From: Planctomycetota bacterium
GTDB lineage: Bacteria > Planctomycetota > UBA8742 > UBA2392
Assembly (NCBI GenBank): GCA_027493625.1
Contig: JAOSKM010000001.1
Span: 1,021,489-1,085,488 of the forward strand
Length of the DNA stretch: 64,000 nucleotides
Reading direction: 5' to 3'
Shown here: in pieces, positions 32,492 through 41,664 of the stretch
How positions within the stretch are numbered: position 1 is the stretch's first letter
How the letters are laid out: each line of letters opens with the position of its first letter
Position numbers and translations under genes: made by a program
The notes under the pieces: generated by a model
Told to the model about the DNA's origin: nothing
What the model saw: the letters and a program-made list of their open reading frames with translations, nothing else
Database searches by the model: none

Positions 32492-33655
32492 ATGAACACG
32501 CCACAGCCGACCACCGGCCTGACAGGCGCCTACCCGCCGCCCCCACCGCCCCCGGCGCGTTCCATCAACCGCCTCCGCCCCCGGGGCCGCAGCCCGGGTC
32601 ACCAATGCCGACCTATCGGCTGTCACGCCCGCGCACGAACATCTGGCGCGTGCTGGGACTGCTGATTTTCGTGGGCGTGATCGGCTTCAACCTGCTGATC
32701 ATGCTGGCCATGTTCGGCGGAGCAGGCATGCTGGGCGGCGGCCACCGCGATCCCCACGGCCTGGTGGAATATCGCCGCGAAGCCGGTGAAGGCGGCAAAA
32801 TCGCCGTGATCAGCATCGAAGGCGTGATCATGGAAGGCGGCGGCGGCGGCCTGTTCGGGGGCGGCATCGACCCGGTGGCGCTGGCGATCGACAGCCTGAA
32901 TCGCGCTCAGACGGACCCCGATGTGCGCGCGGTGATCCTCGAGGTCAACAGTCCGGGTGGCGGCGTCACCGCCAGCGACTACATCCACCACGAGATCCTC
33001 AAGTTCCGCGAGAGTGGCAAGCCCGTGGTCGTGTACATGAAAGACCTCGCGGCCAGCGGCGGCTATTACGTCAGCGCCCCGGCCGACTGGATCGTGGCCA
33101 GCCCCACCACGCTCACGGGCAGCATCGGCGTGGTGATCCAGGGTTTCAACTTCCATGGCACGCTTACCGAAGTCGTGAAGGGGCAGGACGCCACCATCAA
33201 GGCCGGCGGCAACAAGACCATGGGCAGCATGTTCGCCGACCCCGAGTCAGAAGAGTACCGGCAGGGTCGCCAGCTGCTGCAGGACCTGGCCGACGAAATG
33301 CACGGCAAGTTCAAGCAGATCGTCAAGGACGGCCGTGGCGGCGTCCTGCAGCCGGATTGGGAGACCTACGCCGACGGGCGCATCCTCAGCGCCGAGCAGG
33401 CAAAGAAAGTGGGCCTGGTGGACCAGATCGGCTACTTCGAAGACGCCAAGGCCAAGGCTGAAGAACTGGTCCAATTGAAGGGTCTGACCGTGGTGGAGTA
33501 CGGCCGCGACGTGAGCCTCGGCGCGCTGCTGGGCCTGGGCGCTGAAGACGTACAACCCAGGGTTGAAAAAGGCCGTCGGCGAGCAATTGAGCGCGGAGCT
33601 GCAGGAGCAACTGAGGCTCTACCCCGGCCGTCCTATGGCGATCTGGGTGCCGTAG
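32492..33655 (+). CDS. sppA: Signal peptide peptidase SppA (S49 family) with proline-rich N-terminus, two frameshifts
   Basis: Membrane serine peptidase that degrades cleaved signal peptides. AGGAGG sits seven bases before the ATG at 32492, fixing the start. A missing C in the C5 run near 32550 interrupts the proline-rich tail, which then reads QPPPPGPQPGSPMPTYRLSR into a transmembrane helix (VLGLLIFVGVIGFNLLIML). The peptidase core has ILEVNSPGGGVTASDYIHH, the nucleophile DLAASGGYYVSAPAD and TLTGSIGVV. An extra G near 33538 shifts the end; the corrected tail reads YPGRPMAIWVP. Length is about 387. A single S49 domain suggests a multimer. Confidence 0.9.
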
Positions 33656-33697
33656 TCGGCGCAGTGTCGCCGCTGCGTCGCTCGAGCGGGTTGAGGC

Positions 33698-34144
33698 TCA
33701 GGACTTGAACACCTGAATGATGTCAGCGGGCGCCCTTGCAGCCAGGATCGCCTTGCGGTTGTCCTCATTGCGCAGGACGTGCATCACGGCCGCGAGCACA
33801 CGCAGGTAGGTGTTCTGGTCGTTGTCGGGCGCGGCGATGGTGACGATGATGCGCACGGGCTGGCCGTCCAGGCTGTCGTAATCGATGCCTTTTTCGCTGC
33901 GCGCCAGGCCGAGGGTGAAGCTCTTTACGCTGGAAAGCTTGGCGTGCGGCACGGCGATGGTGAGTCCTACGCCGGTGGACATGATCTCTTCGCGTTCCAG
34001 GATGGCTTTTTTCAGTGCCTCGACGTCGGTGACGCCCTCGGACTTGCCGAGGTTGTTTACGATTTCGATCAACGCATCACGCTTGGACCCGCTCTCCAGG
34101 TTCATGATGATGCGCTCAGGGGAGAGCATTCCGTAGATGTCCAT
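33698..34144 (-). CDS. PTS EIIA (fructose/nitrogen, PtsN-like) domain protein
   Basis: The 148-residue single EIIA domain has LSPERIIMNLESGSKRDALI and the phospho-acceptor His in GVGLTIAVPHAKLSS. The C-terminal helices (YLRVLAAVMHVL) are normal. EIIA-Ntr proteins regulate metabolism and transport by phosphorylation from NPr/EI-Ntr. The start at 34144 is supported by GGAG upstream; longer starts have no family match. It is divergent from the gspF-like gene. Confidence 0.92.
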   Translation of the reverse strand: MDIYGMLSPERIIMNLESGSKRDALIEIVNNLGKSEGVTDVEALKKAILEREEIMSTGVGLTIAVPHAKLSSVKSFTLGLARSEKGIDYDSLDGQPVRIIVTIAAPDNDQNTYLRVLAAVMHVLRNEDNRKAILAARAPADIIQVFKS

Positions 34145-34265
34145 GTTGCTCCAAGAGACAGGCCGTTCAGGCTGCGGGTACCGGCTCCGCGGCAGGATTG
34201 TTCCGCGTCGGAACCCAAGGGCGAATTTAGCGGAGCGCAGGACGTTTGCAACATGAGGTCTCGGC

Positions 34266-34293
34266 TTGCAAAGGACGACGCCGGGCGTAATAT
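34266..34293 (+). promoter_or_regulatory. Sigma-70-type promoter upstream of the gspF/pilC-like gene
   Basis: TTGCAA at 34266-34271 and TAATAT at 34288-34293 with a 16-base spacer, about 100 bases upstream of the ATG at 34397. It is one of the best promoter matches in the window. Confidence 0.6.
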
Positions 34294-34396
34294 CGTTGGA
34301 AGTTTCAGTAAATGTGGGCCAAGGAACTCCCCCGTTCCCCCAGGGTGCGTACGCTCGCACGTGCTTTTGGATTTCCCTTACGGGAGGCAGGGCTAG

Positions 34397-35656
34397 ATGC
34401 CTATTTTCGCCTACGAAGCAATCAACGCACAGGGCCAGAAGGAAACCGGCGAACTGGAAGCGGCCAACCGCAACCAGGCGATCCTGGACATCCGCAACGC
34501 CGGCCTGAAACCGACCAAGGTTGCGCAGCGCGCCGAGACCGCGGCCGCCAAGAAGTCCGCCAAGAAAGAAGAGGCCGGACCTGCCCGCACCAAGGGGGGC
34601 AAGATCAAGGGCAGGGCGTCAGCGCAGCAGCTGACCGACTTCACGGCGCAGATGGCGGTGCTGATCGACGCCGGTCTGCCTGTGGTGCGCTCGTTGAAGG
34701 TGCTGGCACGCCAGCAGAAGCCGGGCGCATTCAAGTTCATCATCGAGGACGTAAGCGAAAGCGTCGAGCAGGGTTCAAGCCTGTCCGAGGCCTTCGGCAA
34801 TCACCCGCGCACCTTTGACCGGCTGTACGTCAACATGATCAAGGCCGGCGAGGCGGGCGGTATTCTCGATACCATCCTGCAGCGCCTGGCCGACTTCATG
34901 GAGAAGGCCCAGCGCCTGAAGAAGAAGGTGATCGGCGCGATGATCTACCCGATCATCGTGATGTCCGTGGCCGTGATGATTCTTACCGGCATCATGATCT
35001 TCGTGATCCCCGCCTTCAAACAGATGTTCGAAGAGCAGGGCATGGAGCTGCACATCATGACCGCCGCCCTGATCTGGGTATCGGAAGGCATTGCCAGTAT
35101 CTACGGCATATTGTTCGCCGTGGCTGTCGCGCTGATCGGTTTCGGCCTGGCGGCCTGGGGACGCACGCCGAAAGGCGAGCGTGTCCTGGATACAGTCAAG
35201 CTGAAGCTGCCGATCTTCGGCAACATCATCAAGAAGGCCGTTACGGCGCGCTTCACCCGTACGCTGGGCACCCTGGTGATGGCCGGCGTGCCGATCCTGG
35301 AGTCGCTGAACATCTGCAAGAACGCCATCGGCAACGTGGTACTGGGTGAAGCCATCGACAAGGTCGCCAACTCGATCAAGGAAGGTGAGACCATCGCCGG
35401 CCCGCTGTCCGAAACCGGCCTGTTCGACGACCTGGTCGTGAACATGATCGACGTGGGCGAAGAGACCGGTGAACTCGACAAGATGCTGATGAAGGTGGCC
35501 GACACCTTCGACACCTACGTGGACATCGCGGTGGAGTCGCTGGTCAGCATCCTTGAGCCGGTGCTGATCGTGTTCATGGGCGGAGCCATCGGCTTCATCG
35601 TGATCGCGCTGTTCCTGCCGCTGGTCGGCCTGATCGACGCAATCGGCGGGGCATAA
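34397..35656 (+). CDS. Type II secretion / type IV pilus inner-membrane platform protein (GspF/PilC)
   Basis: The 419-residue protein has two GspF domains. The N-terminal PIFAYEAINAQGQKETGELE is followed by a Lys/Ala-rich linker, the first domain (LTDFTAQMAVLIDAGLPVVR ... MIKAGEAGGILDTIL) and helices around YPIIVMSVAVMILTGIMIFV. The second domain (FTRTLGTLVMAGVPILESLN ... MIDVGEETGELDKML) ends in a final membrane helix. It forms the rotating platform for pseudopilus or pilus assembly. No other pilus gene is adjacent, but secretin-N proteins occur at both ends of the window. Confidence 0.95.
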   Translation: MPIFAYEAINAQGQKETGELEAANRNQAILDIRNAGLKPTKVAQRAETAAAKKSAKKEEAGPARTKGGKIKGRASAQQLTDFTAQMAVLIDAGLPVVRSLKVLARQQKPGAFKFIIEDVSESVEQGSSLSEAFGNHPRTFDRLYVNMIKAGEAGGILDTILQRLADFMEKAQRLKKKVIGAMIYPIIVMSVAVMILTGIMIFVIPAFKQMFEEQGMELHIMTAALIWVSEGIASIYGILFAVAVALIGFGLAAWGRTPKGERVLDTVKLKLPIFGNIIKKAVTARFTRTLGTLVMAGVPILESLNICKNAIGNVVLGEAIDKVANSIKEGETIAGPLSETGLFDDLVVNMIDVGEETGELDKMLMKVADTFDTYVDIAVESLVSILEPVLIVFMGGAIGFIVIALFLPLVGLIDAIGGA

Positions 35657-35679
35657 CGAATTCGAAGCAATCCACCATC

Positions 35680-35707
35680 GGGCGGGGTGCAGAGCACCCC
35701 GCCCTTT
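35680..35707 (+). terminator. Rho-independent terminator after the gspF/pilC-like gene
   Basis: GGGCGGGGTGC, loop AGA, GCACCCCGCCC, then TTT. TATACT immediately downstream (35709-35714) is a likely -10 for the next gene. Confidence 0.8.
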
Positions 35708-35738
35708 CCTATACTGTCGACGGAGGACAGCCGCCGGC

Positions 35739-37235
35739 ATGGCACAGTCGGGCGACACCGGAGCAGTTACCTACGCGGGCATCGCGATCATCCTGCTGGT
35801 CGCGATCGGCGCGCTTGCGTTGTTCCGCTTCAACCTGTTCAACATGAAGGACCTGCTGGCCGGTCCCGAGGACGACAAGCGCACCGGCATCCCGCGCCGT
35901 CCGGCGGACAACGGCGGCAGCGGGGGGACCAGCGGCCCCGTTGAGTCGAGCTGGGACAGCACCATGCCTGATCCCGACCGCTACCGTGTGCAGCACGAGC
36001 GCCCTTTGCCTGAAAAGCTGACCTACACCCGCCACGTCGGTAACTATGACGTGGACGTCGAGCTTCGGCTGGTGCCGCAGGGCTGGTTCATCATGGGCGA
36101 GGATGACGGCGTGCGCAGCAACATGCCCAAGCGCTGGGTATGGCTGGACGACTACTACGTGTCCACCGTCGAGTTCACCAACGAGCAGTTCTACGCATTC
36201 ATCCTTGCGGACGGCTACCGGGACGCCACGTATTGGACCCAGGAGGGATACGGATACATCACCCGCAGCGTCGGTGAACGCGGCAGCCAGTACGTGGGCT
36301 GGAAGCCGCTCGAGAACGGGGCACGGCTGTGGGCATTGGCCTCGCCGCGGGAGCAGGTAACGCTTGAGGTGCTGGAGAGCGACAAGATTCTGGGTAAGCC
36401 GGATTGCAAGGTACTGGTGCTGCCCGCCGGCGGCAACTGGAGCAGTTACCTGACCTTCGACCGCATGGCACGCACCGTCAGCCTGAAGTACCGCGACACC
36501 TGGGCTTTCGTCAACGGCATCGACCTCGCCAACTATCCGGATCACGACCTCTCTCGCCTGGGCCTGTTGCGCGTCACCGACCGGCAGGGGCGCATCGACC
36601 TGTCCGACCTCTCGGACGGCACGTCGTACGACGTCATCGCCTTCGCCGACGGCGATAGCGAACCGCCCACCTTCGGCGAACTCAAGCGCAGCGCCGCGCC
36701 TTATCTGCGCGGGCCGAAGATGCCCGTCGTCGGCGTTTCGTGGTTCGAAGCCGATGCCTGTTGCCGCTTCTTCGGGGGCATGCTGCCCACCGAGGCGCAG
36801 TGGGAAAAGGCAGGCCGCAGCATCGACGGGCGCCTGTTCCCGTGGGGCAACAAGCTCGAACTCACGCCCGGCCCCGACGGCAAGCGCTTCACCACCGATC
36901 TCGCCAACCTGAATCGCTGGCGCGTGCTGGAAGCGGGCAGCCTCCCGGCGGGCGCCAGCGTTTACGGCGTGCAGGACCTGGTCGGCAATGTGTCGGAGTG
37001 GTGCCGCGACGTGTACATTGAGATTCCGGTGTGGTCCGAACGCAACCCGTTCAATGCCGGCGGCGCCAAGGATCGCAGGGCTGAACGCGGCTCCAGTACC
37101 CACGACGACGACGAGCAGACTGCCAAACTGCACAACCGTCGCAGCAGCGACCCCTACACCCGCGGCGTGGAGTCGCGCGGCTTCCGGGTCGTGTTCGACG
37201 CCGAGACCGCACTGAAGCTAACGGGCTGGAAGTAG
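35739..37235 (+). CDS. Membrane-anchored formylglycine-generating-enzyme-fold (FGE-sulfatase) protein with large insertion
   Basis: An N-terminal helix (YAGIAIILLVAIGALALF) anchors a protein of 498 residues. The FGE fold is recognised from LRLVPQGWFIMGEDDGVRSN, VSTVEFTNEQFYAFI, then PVVGVSWFEADACCRFFGGM, LPTEAQWEKAGR, FPWGN and YGVQDLVGNVSEWCRDVY to GVESRGFRVVF. About 140 residues without recognisable homology are inserted between the two halves. The paired active-site Cys region of true FGE is not seen, so this is probably a binding or structural use of the fold. Confidence 0.88.
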   Translation: MAQSGDTGAVTYAGIAIILLVAIGALALFRFNLFNMKDLLAGPEDDKRTGIPRRPADNGGSGGTSGPVESSWDSTMPDPDRYRVQHERPLPEKLTYTRHVGNYDVDVELRLVPQGWFIMGEDDGVRSNMPKRWVWLDDYYVSTVEFTNEQFYAFILADGYRDATYWTQEGYGYITRSVGERGSQYVGWKPLENGARLWALASPREQVTLEVLESDKILGKPDCKVLVLPAGGNWSSYLTFDRMARTVSLKYRDTWAFVNGIDLANYPDHDLSRLGLLRVTDRQGRIDLSDLSDGTSYDVIAFADGDSEPPTFGELKRSAAPYLRGPKMPVVGVSWFEADACCRFFGGMLPTEAQWEKAGRSIDGRLFPWGNKLELTPGPDGKRFTTDLANLNRWRVLEAGSLPAGASVYGVQDLVGNVSEWCRDVYIEIPVWSERNPFNAGGAKDRRAERGSSTHDDDEQTAKLHNRRSSDPYTRGVESRGFRVVFDAETALKLTGWK

Positions 37236-37236
37236 G

Positions 37237-37320
37237 CCAGCGGCGGGTGGCAGCCGACAGTAAACCGGCCTGTTCCCCCACTTCCCGACCGCTGCCTTTT
37301 GCCTGCCTCCTTTTTCTTTC
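37237..37320. repeat. Possible degenerate heptamer palindrome (TGCCTTT / TGCCTGCC units)
   Basis: The spacer before the RusA-like gene has a pyrimidine-rich run (CTGCCTTTTGCCTGCCTCC) and an upstream GGTGGCAGCCGACAGTAAA that is loosely complementary. It resembles the other heptamer elements but is too degraded for certainty. Confidence 0.3.
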
Positions 37321-37368
37321 CGCTCAAGAAGTGCGCGCCTTCTTGCCGATTTCCCCACGGAGATCGAC

Positions 37369-37911
37369 ATGGCCGCCAACGAACAACCGCGCTCGCGCCC
37401 CACGCGCATTTCTGCCGCAGAATTCAGCGCCATGGCAGGTCGCCAGGCCCCGCGCAAACCACGCATCCAGCACCGCGACTGGACAACCAGGGTTGACAAG
37501 GGTCCGCAGCAGCCGTTCCGACTGCGCCTGCCCTTTCTGCCGCCGTCTGTGAACAAGCTGTTCACCACGGTGCGCGACCCCCAGAGCGGCGTGATCAAGC
37601 GTGTACTGACCCAGAAGGCTCGCAAGATCCGCCGCCTGATAACCGCCCTCGTCGACCGCCAGCTCAGCCCGAACGCGATCTACGAGCTGCAGATCGACAT
37701 TCATCTGCCCTGCTTCACCAAGAGCGGCGCCGTCCGCAAACTCGACCTCAGCAACCGGGTGAAGTTCATTGAGGACTGCGTCTGCACGGCGCTGGGCATC
37801 GACGACAGCCACATTTTCCGCGTCGTGCTGACCAAGCACGACAGCGACACCGAGCTGACCGTGCTCGAGATCAGAGAACGCGACCAACAGGCCGGGCGCG
37901 AAGCCGCCTGA
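37369..37911 (+). CDS. RusA-like Holliday-junction endodeoxyribonuclease
   Basis: After a basic, disordered N-terminus, residues about 50-180 have the RusA pattern: LRLPFLPPSVNKLFTT, a basic region, LQIDIHLPCF and RKLDLSNRVKFIEDCVC, which holds the acidic metal-binding residues, followed by ALGIDDSHIFRVVLTKH. RusA enzymes resolve Holliday junctions and are usually carried by phages. No phage gene is nearby, so this may be a domesticated copy, here adjacent to a coiled-coil membrane protein. Confidence 0.75.
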   Translation: MAANEQPRSRPTRISAAEFSAMAGRQAPRKPRIQHRDWTTRVDKGPQQPFRLRLPFLPPSVNKLFTTVRDPQSGVIKRVLTQKARKIRRLITALVDRQLSPNAIYELQIDIHLPCFTKSGAVRKLDLSNRVKFIEDCVCTALGIDDSHIFRVVLTKHDSDTELTVLEIRERDQQAGREAA

Positions 37912-37925
37912 ACACTGGAGCCGTC

Positions 37926-38807
37926 ATGGACAACCTGCTTGCCCGTCTGCAGAAGGCCGACCCCTACCGCATCTCCCTGGCTCCGCTGCTGGGGTTGCTG
38001 GCCGGCTTCCTGGTCAATCGCGCTCACGGCGGCGCCACCGGCTGGGCGCTTCTGGTCGAAATGCTGATCGGCGCTGTGATGATCACCTTCGCTGCAACGG
38101 TGCTGGCCAACGTCGCCCAGCTGATGCAGGAGCGCGAACAACAGGCCTCGCAGGCGGCTGCTCAGCAGGCCAGCCGTGTGACCGCCCGACGCCAGGCGCT
38201 GATGGACGCCGAATCAGAACGCTACCGCATCGAGCGCTTCTTCCGCGAGCAGATACTCACTGCCGCCCTGCGCGCCGAGCGGCTCGAGCAGGCCCTGATC
38301 GAGCAGCGCGCCGAGGCCACGGCGCTGCGAGGCATGCTGGCGCGTTTCGACGCGGCACGCCCCCAACTGGAACTGGGCGCGTTGGCGGCACGACTCGAGA
38401 AGCTGGAGTCCGCCACACGAGTCGCCGAGGACGCCCGGTCCAAGATCCTGGCACTGGAACAGGCGCAGGAACAGATGCGCGCCCAGCAGGTCGCGCTCGA
38501 CCGCCGCGCCGCCCAGGAAGCCGAGGAACTCAAGGCTTCGCTGTTGCAGCTCGCGATCAGCGAAAGCCAGCGCATGCGCAACATGGCCGCGCCGGAAAAC
38601 GACCAGTCCGGCCGCATCATCGAGCTGGAGTCGCGCATCCACCGCCTGGCCCGCGAGATCGAAGCGCTCAGCAGCCGTCGCGACGTGGTAACTGGCGCGC
38701 CCGCGGCGCAGCAGGCCGCAGCACCCGAGAAGGCCCGCATCGGCTTCCTGCAGGCAATGCTGGACGCCAACAAGACCCTGCGCAAGCAGATCAAGGAAGC
38801 GGCCTGA
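37926..38807 (+). CDS. Coiled-coil membrane protein of unknown function
   Basis: The 293 residues start with two predicted membrane helices (ISLAPLLGLLAGFLV and WALLVEMLIGAVMITFAATV). A very long Ala/Gln/Glu/Arg-rich coiled coil follows from about residue 60 to 245, then a short C-terminal helix ending LDANKTLRKQIKEAA. No family was recognised. It starts 14 bases after the RusA-like gene and shares its terminator. Confidence 0.75.
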   Translation: MDNLLARLQKADPYRISLAPLLGLLAGFLVNRAHGGATGWALLVEMLIGAVMITFAATVLANVAQLMQEREQQASQAAAQQASRVTARRQALMDAESERYRIERFFREQILTAALRAERLEQALIEQRAEATALRGMLARFDAARPQLELGALAARLEKLESATRVAEDARSKILALEQAQEQMRAQQVALDRRAAQEAEELKASLLQLAISESQRMRNMAAPENDQSGRIIELESRIHRLAREIEALSSRRDVVTGAPAAQQAAAPEKARIGFLQAMLDANKTLRKQIKEAA

Positions 38808-38821
38808 ACTGCAGTCAAGTC

Positions 38822-38854
38822 AAAAGCCCCGGGCCGATGCCCGGGGCTTTTTTT
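38822..38854 (+). terminator. Strong Rho-independent terminator
   Basis: AAAGCCCCGGGC, loop CGAT, GCCCGGGGCTTT followed by several T. It lies between convergent genes and works in both directions. Confidence 0.9.
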
Positions 38855-38867
38855 GGTATGGGAACCG

Positions 38868-40517
38868 CTACTTCTTGTTCTTCTCGGCTTCTTCCTTCAA
38901 CTTTTCGATGATCTTGTTCTTCTCGAGCAACGTTTCGTAGGCCTCGAAGAACTTCACCGGCTCCTCGGCCCAGGGAGTTGCGGCCGAATTCTCGAACACC
39001 GCCCAGGTCATGTTGGTGAAGCCCTTCTTGTAGTCGGTTTCATCACCCTTGACGTACATGGGATCCTTGGCGCCGTGCACGAACAGTGTTGGAACCTTGA
39101 TCTTCTGGTTCTTCACCGCGTCCGTGAAGTTGTATTCCGGCACCAGGATGCGGGCGTTGCCCTCCGGTTCAACCTGCCAGGGGCGCTGCGCGTAGAAGAT
39201 CGGCTCCAGCGCTTTCGGGTCCGCCCAGCGGCGCTTGTAGCTGCCGGTGTGCGCCCAGAAACGCTGTTCGTCGTTCAAGCTCTCTGAGCCGGTGCGTCCG
39301 CTGGGATCGTACAGCAGGCTGATGCCATAGTACTTGAAGGCCTCGTCTTTGCTGCCCTCACAGGCGTTGCGAGCCTGCTCGCGGGAGCCCTTTCCCGACC
39401 AGGTGCCGACGATGATCGCGAACGCGACGCTTTCCGGGTGAAGGCGCAGGTACTCAAGTGCGATCCAGCCGCTGACGCCGTGAGCAATCAGGCCGACCTT
39501 CTCCTGCTTGGACTGCTTGCGCCGTTCCTCGAAGGTCTCGACCAGCTGCTTGAGCGGGTAGTAGTAAGCGGTGCGGTTCACGCTGCCGTCGCGATTCTTC
39601 ATCCACTCGATGTCCTTCATGCGGCTGCAGTCCGGCAGCTTGACGAAGGTGCACTTGAAGGTCTTGTTGATCTGGAAGATGTACGGGTACCAGTAGCGGT
39701 CCGAGGCGCCAAGGTCGGGCAGGATCAGGACTTCCATGTCCACGGGGCGCGGCTGCGGGCTGCTGAAGCTGTGGCCTTCCAGCTCGACGTCTGTGTACTG
39801 GTCCTTGAAGGCGTCCGCGCGGCGCGGCTTCAGCGGCTCGGCTTCCTTCAGGCCGTCAGCAAAGAAGCGCCACTTGGCAAGGTCATCGCCGAAGTCCTGG
39901 CTGCTCAGGCTTTCCAGGGCATCGCTGATCAGGAACTTCAGCTCGCGGCTGAACTTCTTGTCGGCCGAGGCCAGTTCCAGCATCCCGACCAGCAGCTTGA
40001 CATTCTCCTTGGCTTGCTTCTGCGCCTCCGGATTGTCCGGCGCGCCACGGAACACGCCGAGCTCGCGCAGCATGCGGGCCTTCACCTTTTCCGGTACCTT
40101 CTTGCCCATCACCAGCTCAGGGGCGCGGCCCCACTTTTCCGCGGTGGCCCAGGTGGCGTTGTTGTACAGCGCCCATACCAGGTGCTCGCCGGCCGACGGC
40201 TTCTTGCCGACTTCCTTTTCGTCGAACAGGAACTTTTCTAGCGTGGCCAGCAACTCCTGGTTGCTCTCGCCCTGTAGGCGGCCAGTAACCGTTGCGCGGT
40301 ACTGCCAGACGTCGGACTCGAGAATCTCCAGGTACTCGTCCGACAGTTCGGCGCCGCCCGCCAGCGCGTCGATGGCGTCTCGCTTGACGAGGTTCGTGGA
40401 TTTCTTGTCGCGCCATACCTTCCAGAAATCATCATCCGGTCCGGCTTCCGCAGTGGTGAATGCGATCACCAGCAGCAAGGTGACCAGCGCGGGTATGGCA
40501 AGGGAACGTAGTCTCAT
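38868..40517 (-). CDS. Secreted alpha/beta-hydrolase-fold protein lacking catalytic residues
   Basis: A signal peptide (LAIPALVTLLLVIAFTTAEA) precedes about 230 mostly helical residues and an alpha/beta-hydrolase domain. The nucleophile elbow reads GLIAHGVSGWIALEYLRLHP. Aligned with GHSMGGWIALEY, the catalytic Ser is Gly. The late region has the usual acid (LFVHGAKDPMYV), but the position of the catalytic His in ENSAATPWAEEPVKF is Ala. Two triad residues appear lost, so it is probably a non-catalytic binding protein. The C-terminus is a Lys/Glu-rich helix. The fold is seen; the loss of function is inferred from alignment by eye. Confidence 0.78.
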   Translation of the reverse strand: MRLRSLAIPALVTLLLVIAFTTAEAGPDDDFWKVWRDKKSTNLVKRDAIDALAGGAELSDEYLEILESDVWQYRATVTGRLQGESNQELLATLEKFLFDEKEVGKKPSAGEHLVWALYNNATWATAEKWGRAPELVMGKKVPEKVKARMLRELGVFRGAPDNPEAQKQAKENVKLLVGMLELASADKKFSRELKFLISDALESLSSQDFGDDLAKWRFFADGLKEAEPLKPRRADAFKDQYTDVELEGHSFSSPQPRPVDMEVLILPDLGASDRYWYPYIFQINKTFKCTFVKLPDCSRMKDIEWMKNRDGSVNRTAYYYPLKQLVETFEERRKQSKQEKVGLIAHGVSGWIALEYLRLHPESVAFAIIVGTWSGKGSREQARNACEGSKDEAFKYYGISLLYDPSGRTGSESLNDEQRFWAHTGSYKRRWADPKALEPIFYAQRPWQVEPEGNARILVPEYNFTDAVKNQKIKVPTLFVHGAKDPMYVKGDETDYKKGFTNMTWAVFENSAATPWAEEPVKFFEAYETLLEKNKIIEKLKEEAEKNKK

Positions 40518-40743
40518 GTCTCAACCTCCAGTGCCTCAGGGATGCACGTAGTCGCTATCAGGGGACGGCCTCCAGCGCAAGATTATAGCCTTGCGCACAG
40601 CCCCGCGCAGCACAGACGTGCCCGCTTTGACGCAATTGCATGATGGCCCTGAGTTTGAGACGAATTCGCAGGGTGTAAACCTCAAGCCAATTTGAAGAAT
40701 TTTACTGCCCCTGGCCGGGATTCCCCGCTAGGTTTCCTGAGCT

Positions 40744-41605
40744 ATGGCACAGAACAGCTCACGTCAACGCTGGCTCACACTGATCACCCTGCTTGGTTCA
40801 GGCGGGCTCGTTGTCGGCCTGATCTGGGCCTACTGGGTGTTCGGCAGCCAGCTCGCGCTGGCACAGGGCGCCGACAGCGCCATGGACGTGCTTACCGCCG
40901 GCGTGCTGGCCTGGACCGTGGCCGTGGCGGCACAGAACCCCGACAAGGAACACCCTTTCGGCCATTCCCGGGCTGAGCCCATCGGCGCCCTGGTGGTGGC
41001 GGTGGTCGCGGGCGTGCTGGCAGTTGAAGTGGGCCGCAACGCCATCGAAGCTATCGCGGAGCAGAAGACCGCTCGCGTTGACTGGCTGCTGGTGGTCGTG
41101 TTCGGAGCCAAGTCGGTGTTCAAGACCTTGATCTTCCTGTTCTCCACGGCCAGCTTTCGCCTGACCAAAAGCCCGGCCATGAAGGCTTTGGCGGTAGACG
41201 CTCGAAACGACGTACTCGTGAGCATCCTTGCCATCACCGGGTTCTTCGGCGTACGGGCGGGGTATCACATGCTGGATGCCTGGCTGGCGCTGCCCGTGGC
41301 GGGCTGGATCGCCTGGACCGGCTTTGAACTGGCCCGGGATAACGTCCGCTACCTGATGGGCGAAGCGCCGCCGGAGGAACGCCAGGATGAACTGCGCCTG
41401 CTTGCGTCTGAAGTCGAAGGCGTGCAGGCAGCCCACGACCTGCGGGCGCATTACATAGGAACCGTGCTGCAGGTGCAGGTGCACATCGTGGTGAAGCCCG
41501 ACCTGACCGTGCTGCAGGCACACGACATCGGGGGAAGCCGTACGCACCCGCCTCGAGCAGGAAGAAGACGTTGGCAACTGCTCGGTACACATTGATGTGA
41601 AATAG
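40744..41605 (+). CDS. Cation diffusion facilitator (CDF) metal transporter, one frameshift
   Basis: Proton-coupled exporter of Zn2+, Fe2+, Co2+ or similar ions. Seen are membrane helices from WLTLITLLGSGGLVVGLIWA onward, the metal-site Asp pair in GADSAMDVLTAG, the HPFGHSRAEPIGALV loop and the second Asp pair in AVDARNDVLVS. The cytoplasmic domain has a dimer-type end. An extra G in the G5 run near 41533 breaks the frame; the corrected end reads EAVRTRLEQEEDVGNC then SVHIDVK, stop at 41605, about 286 residues. The metal cannot be deduced. Confidence 0.92.
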
Positions 41606-41652
41606 CGGCCGCGTGTCCATCGGGCGCCTGGGCCTCGGTCCGTTTTCCATGC

Positions 41653-41658
41653 TATGCT
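41653..41658 (+). promoter_or_regulatory. TATGCT -10 element six bases before the PHP gene (possible leaderless mRNA)
   Basis: TATGCT is followed by GCGGAT and then the ATG at 41665. No ribosome-binding site fits between them. A transcript starting six to seven bases downstream would begin at the start codon. Confidence 0.4.
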
Positions 41659-41664
41659 GCGGAT

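Noticed and set aside
37369..37911. RusA-like gene as evidence of a prophage
   Set aside because: No integrase, terminase, capsid or tail gene occurs nearby; neighbours are ordinary chromosomal genes.
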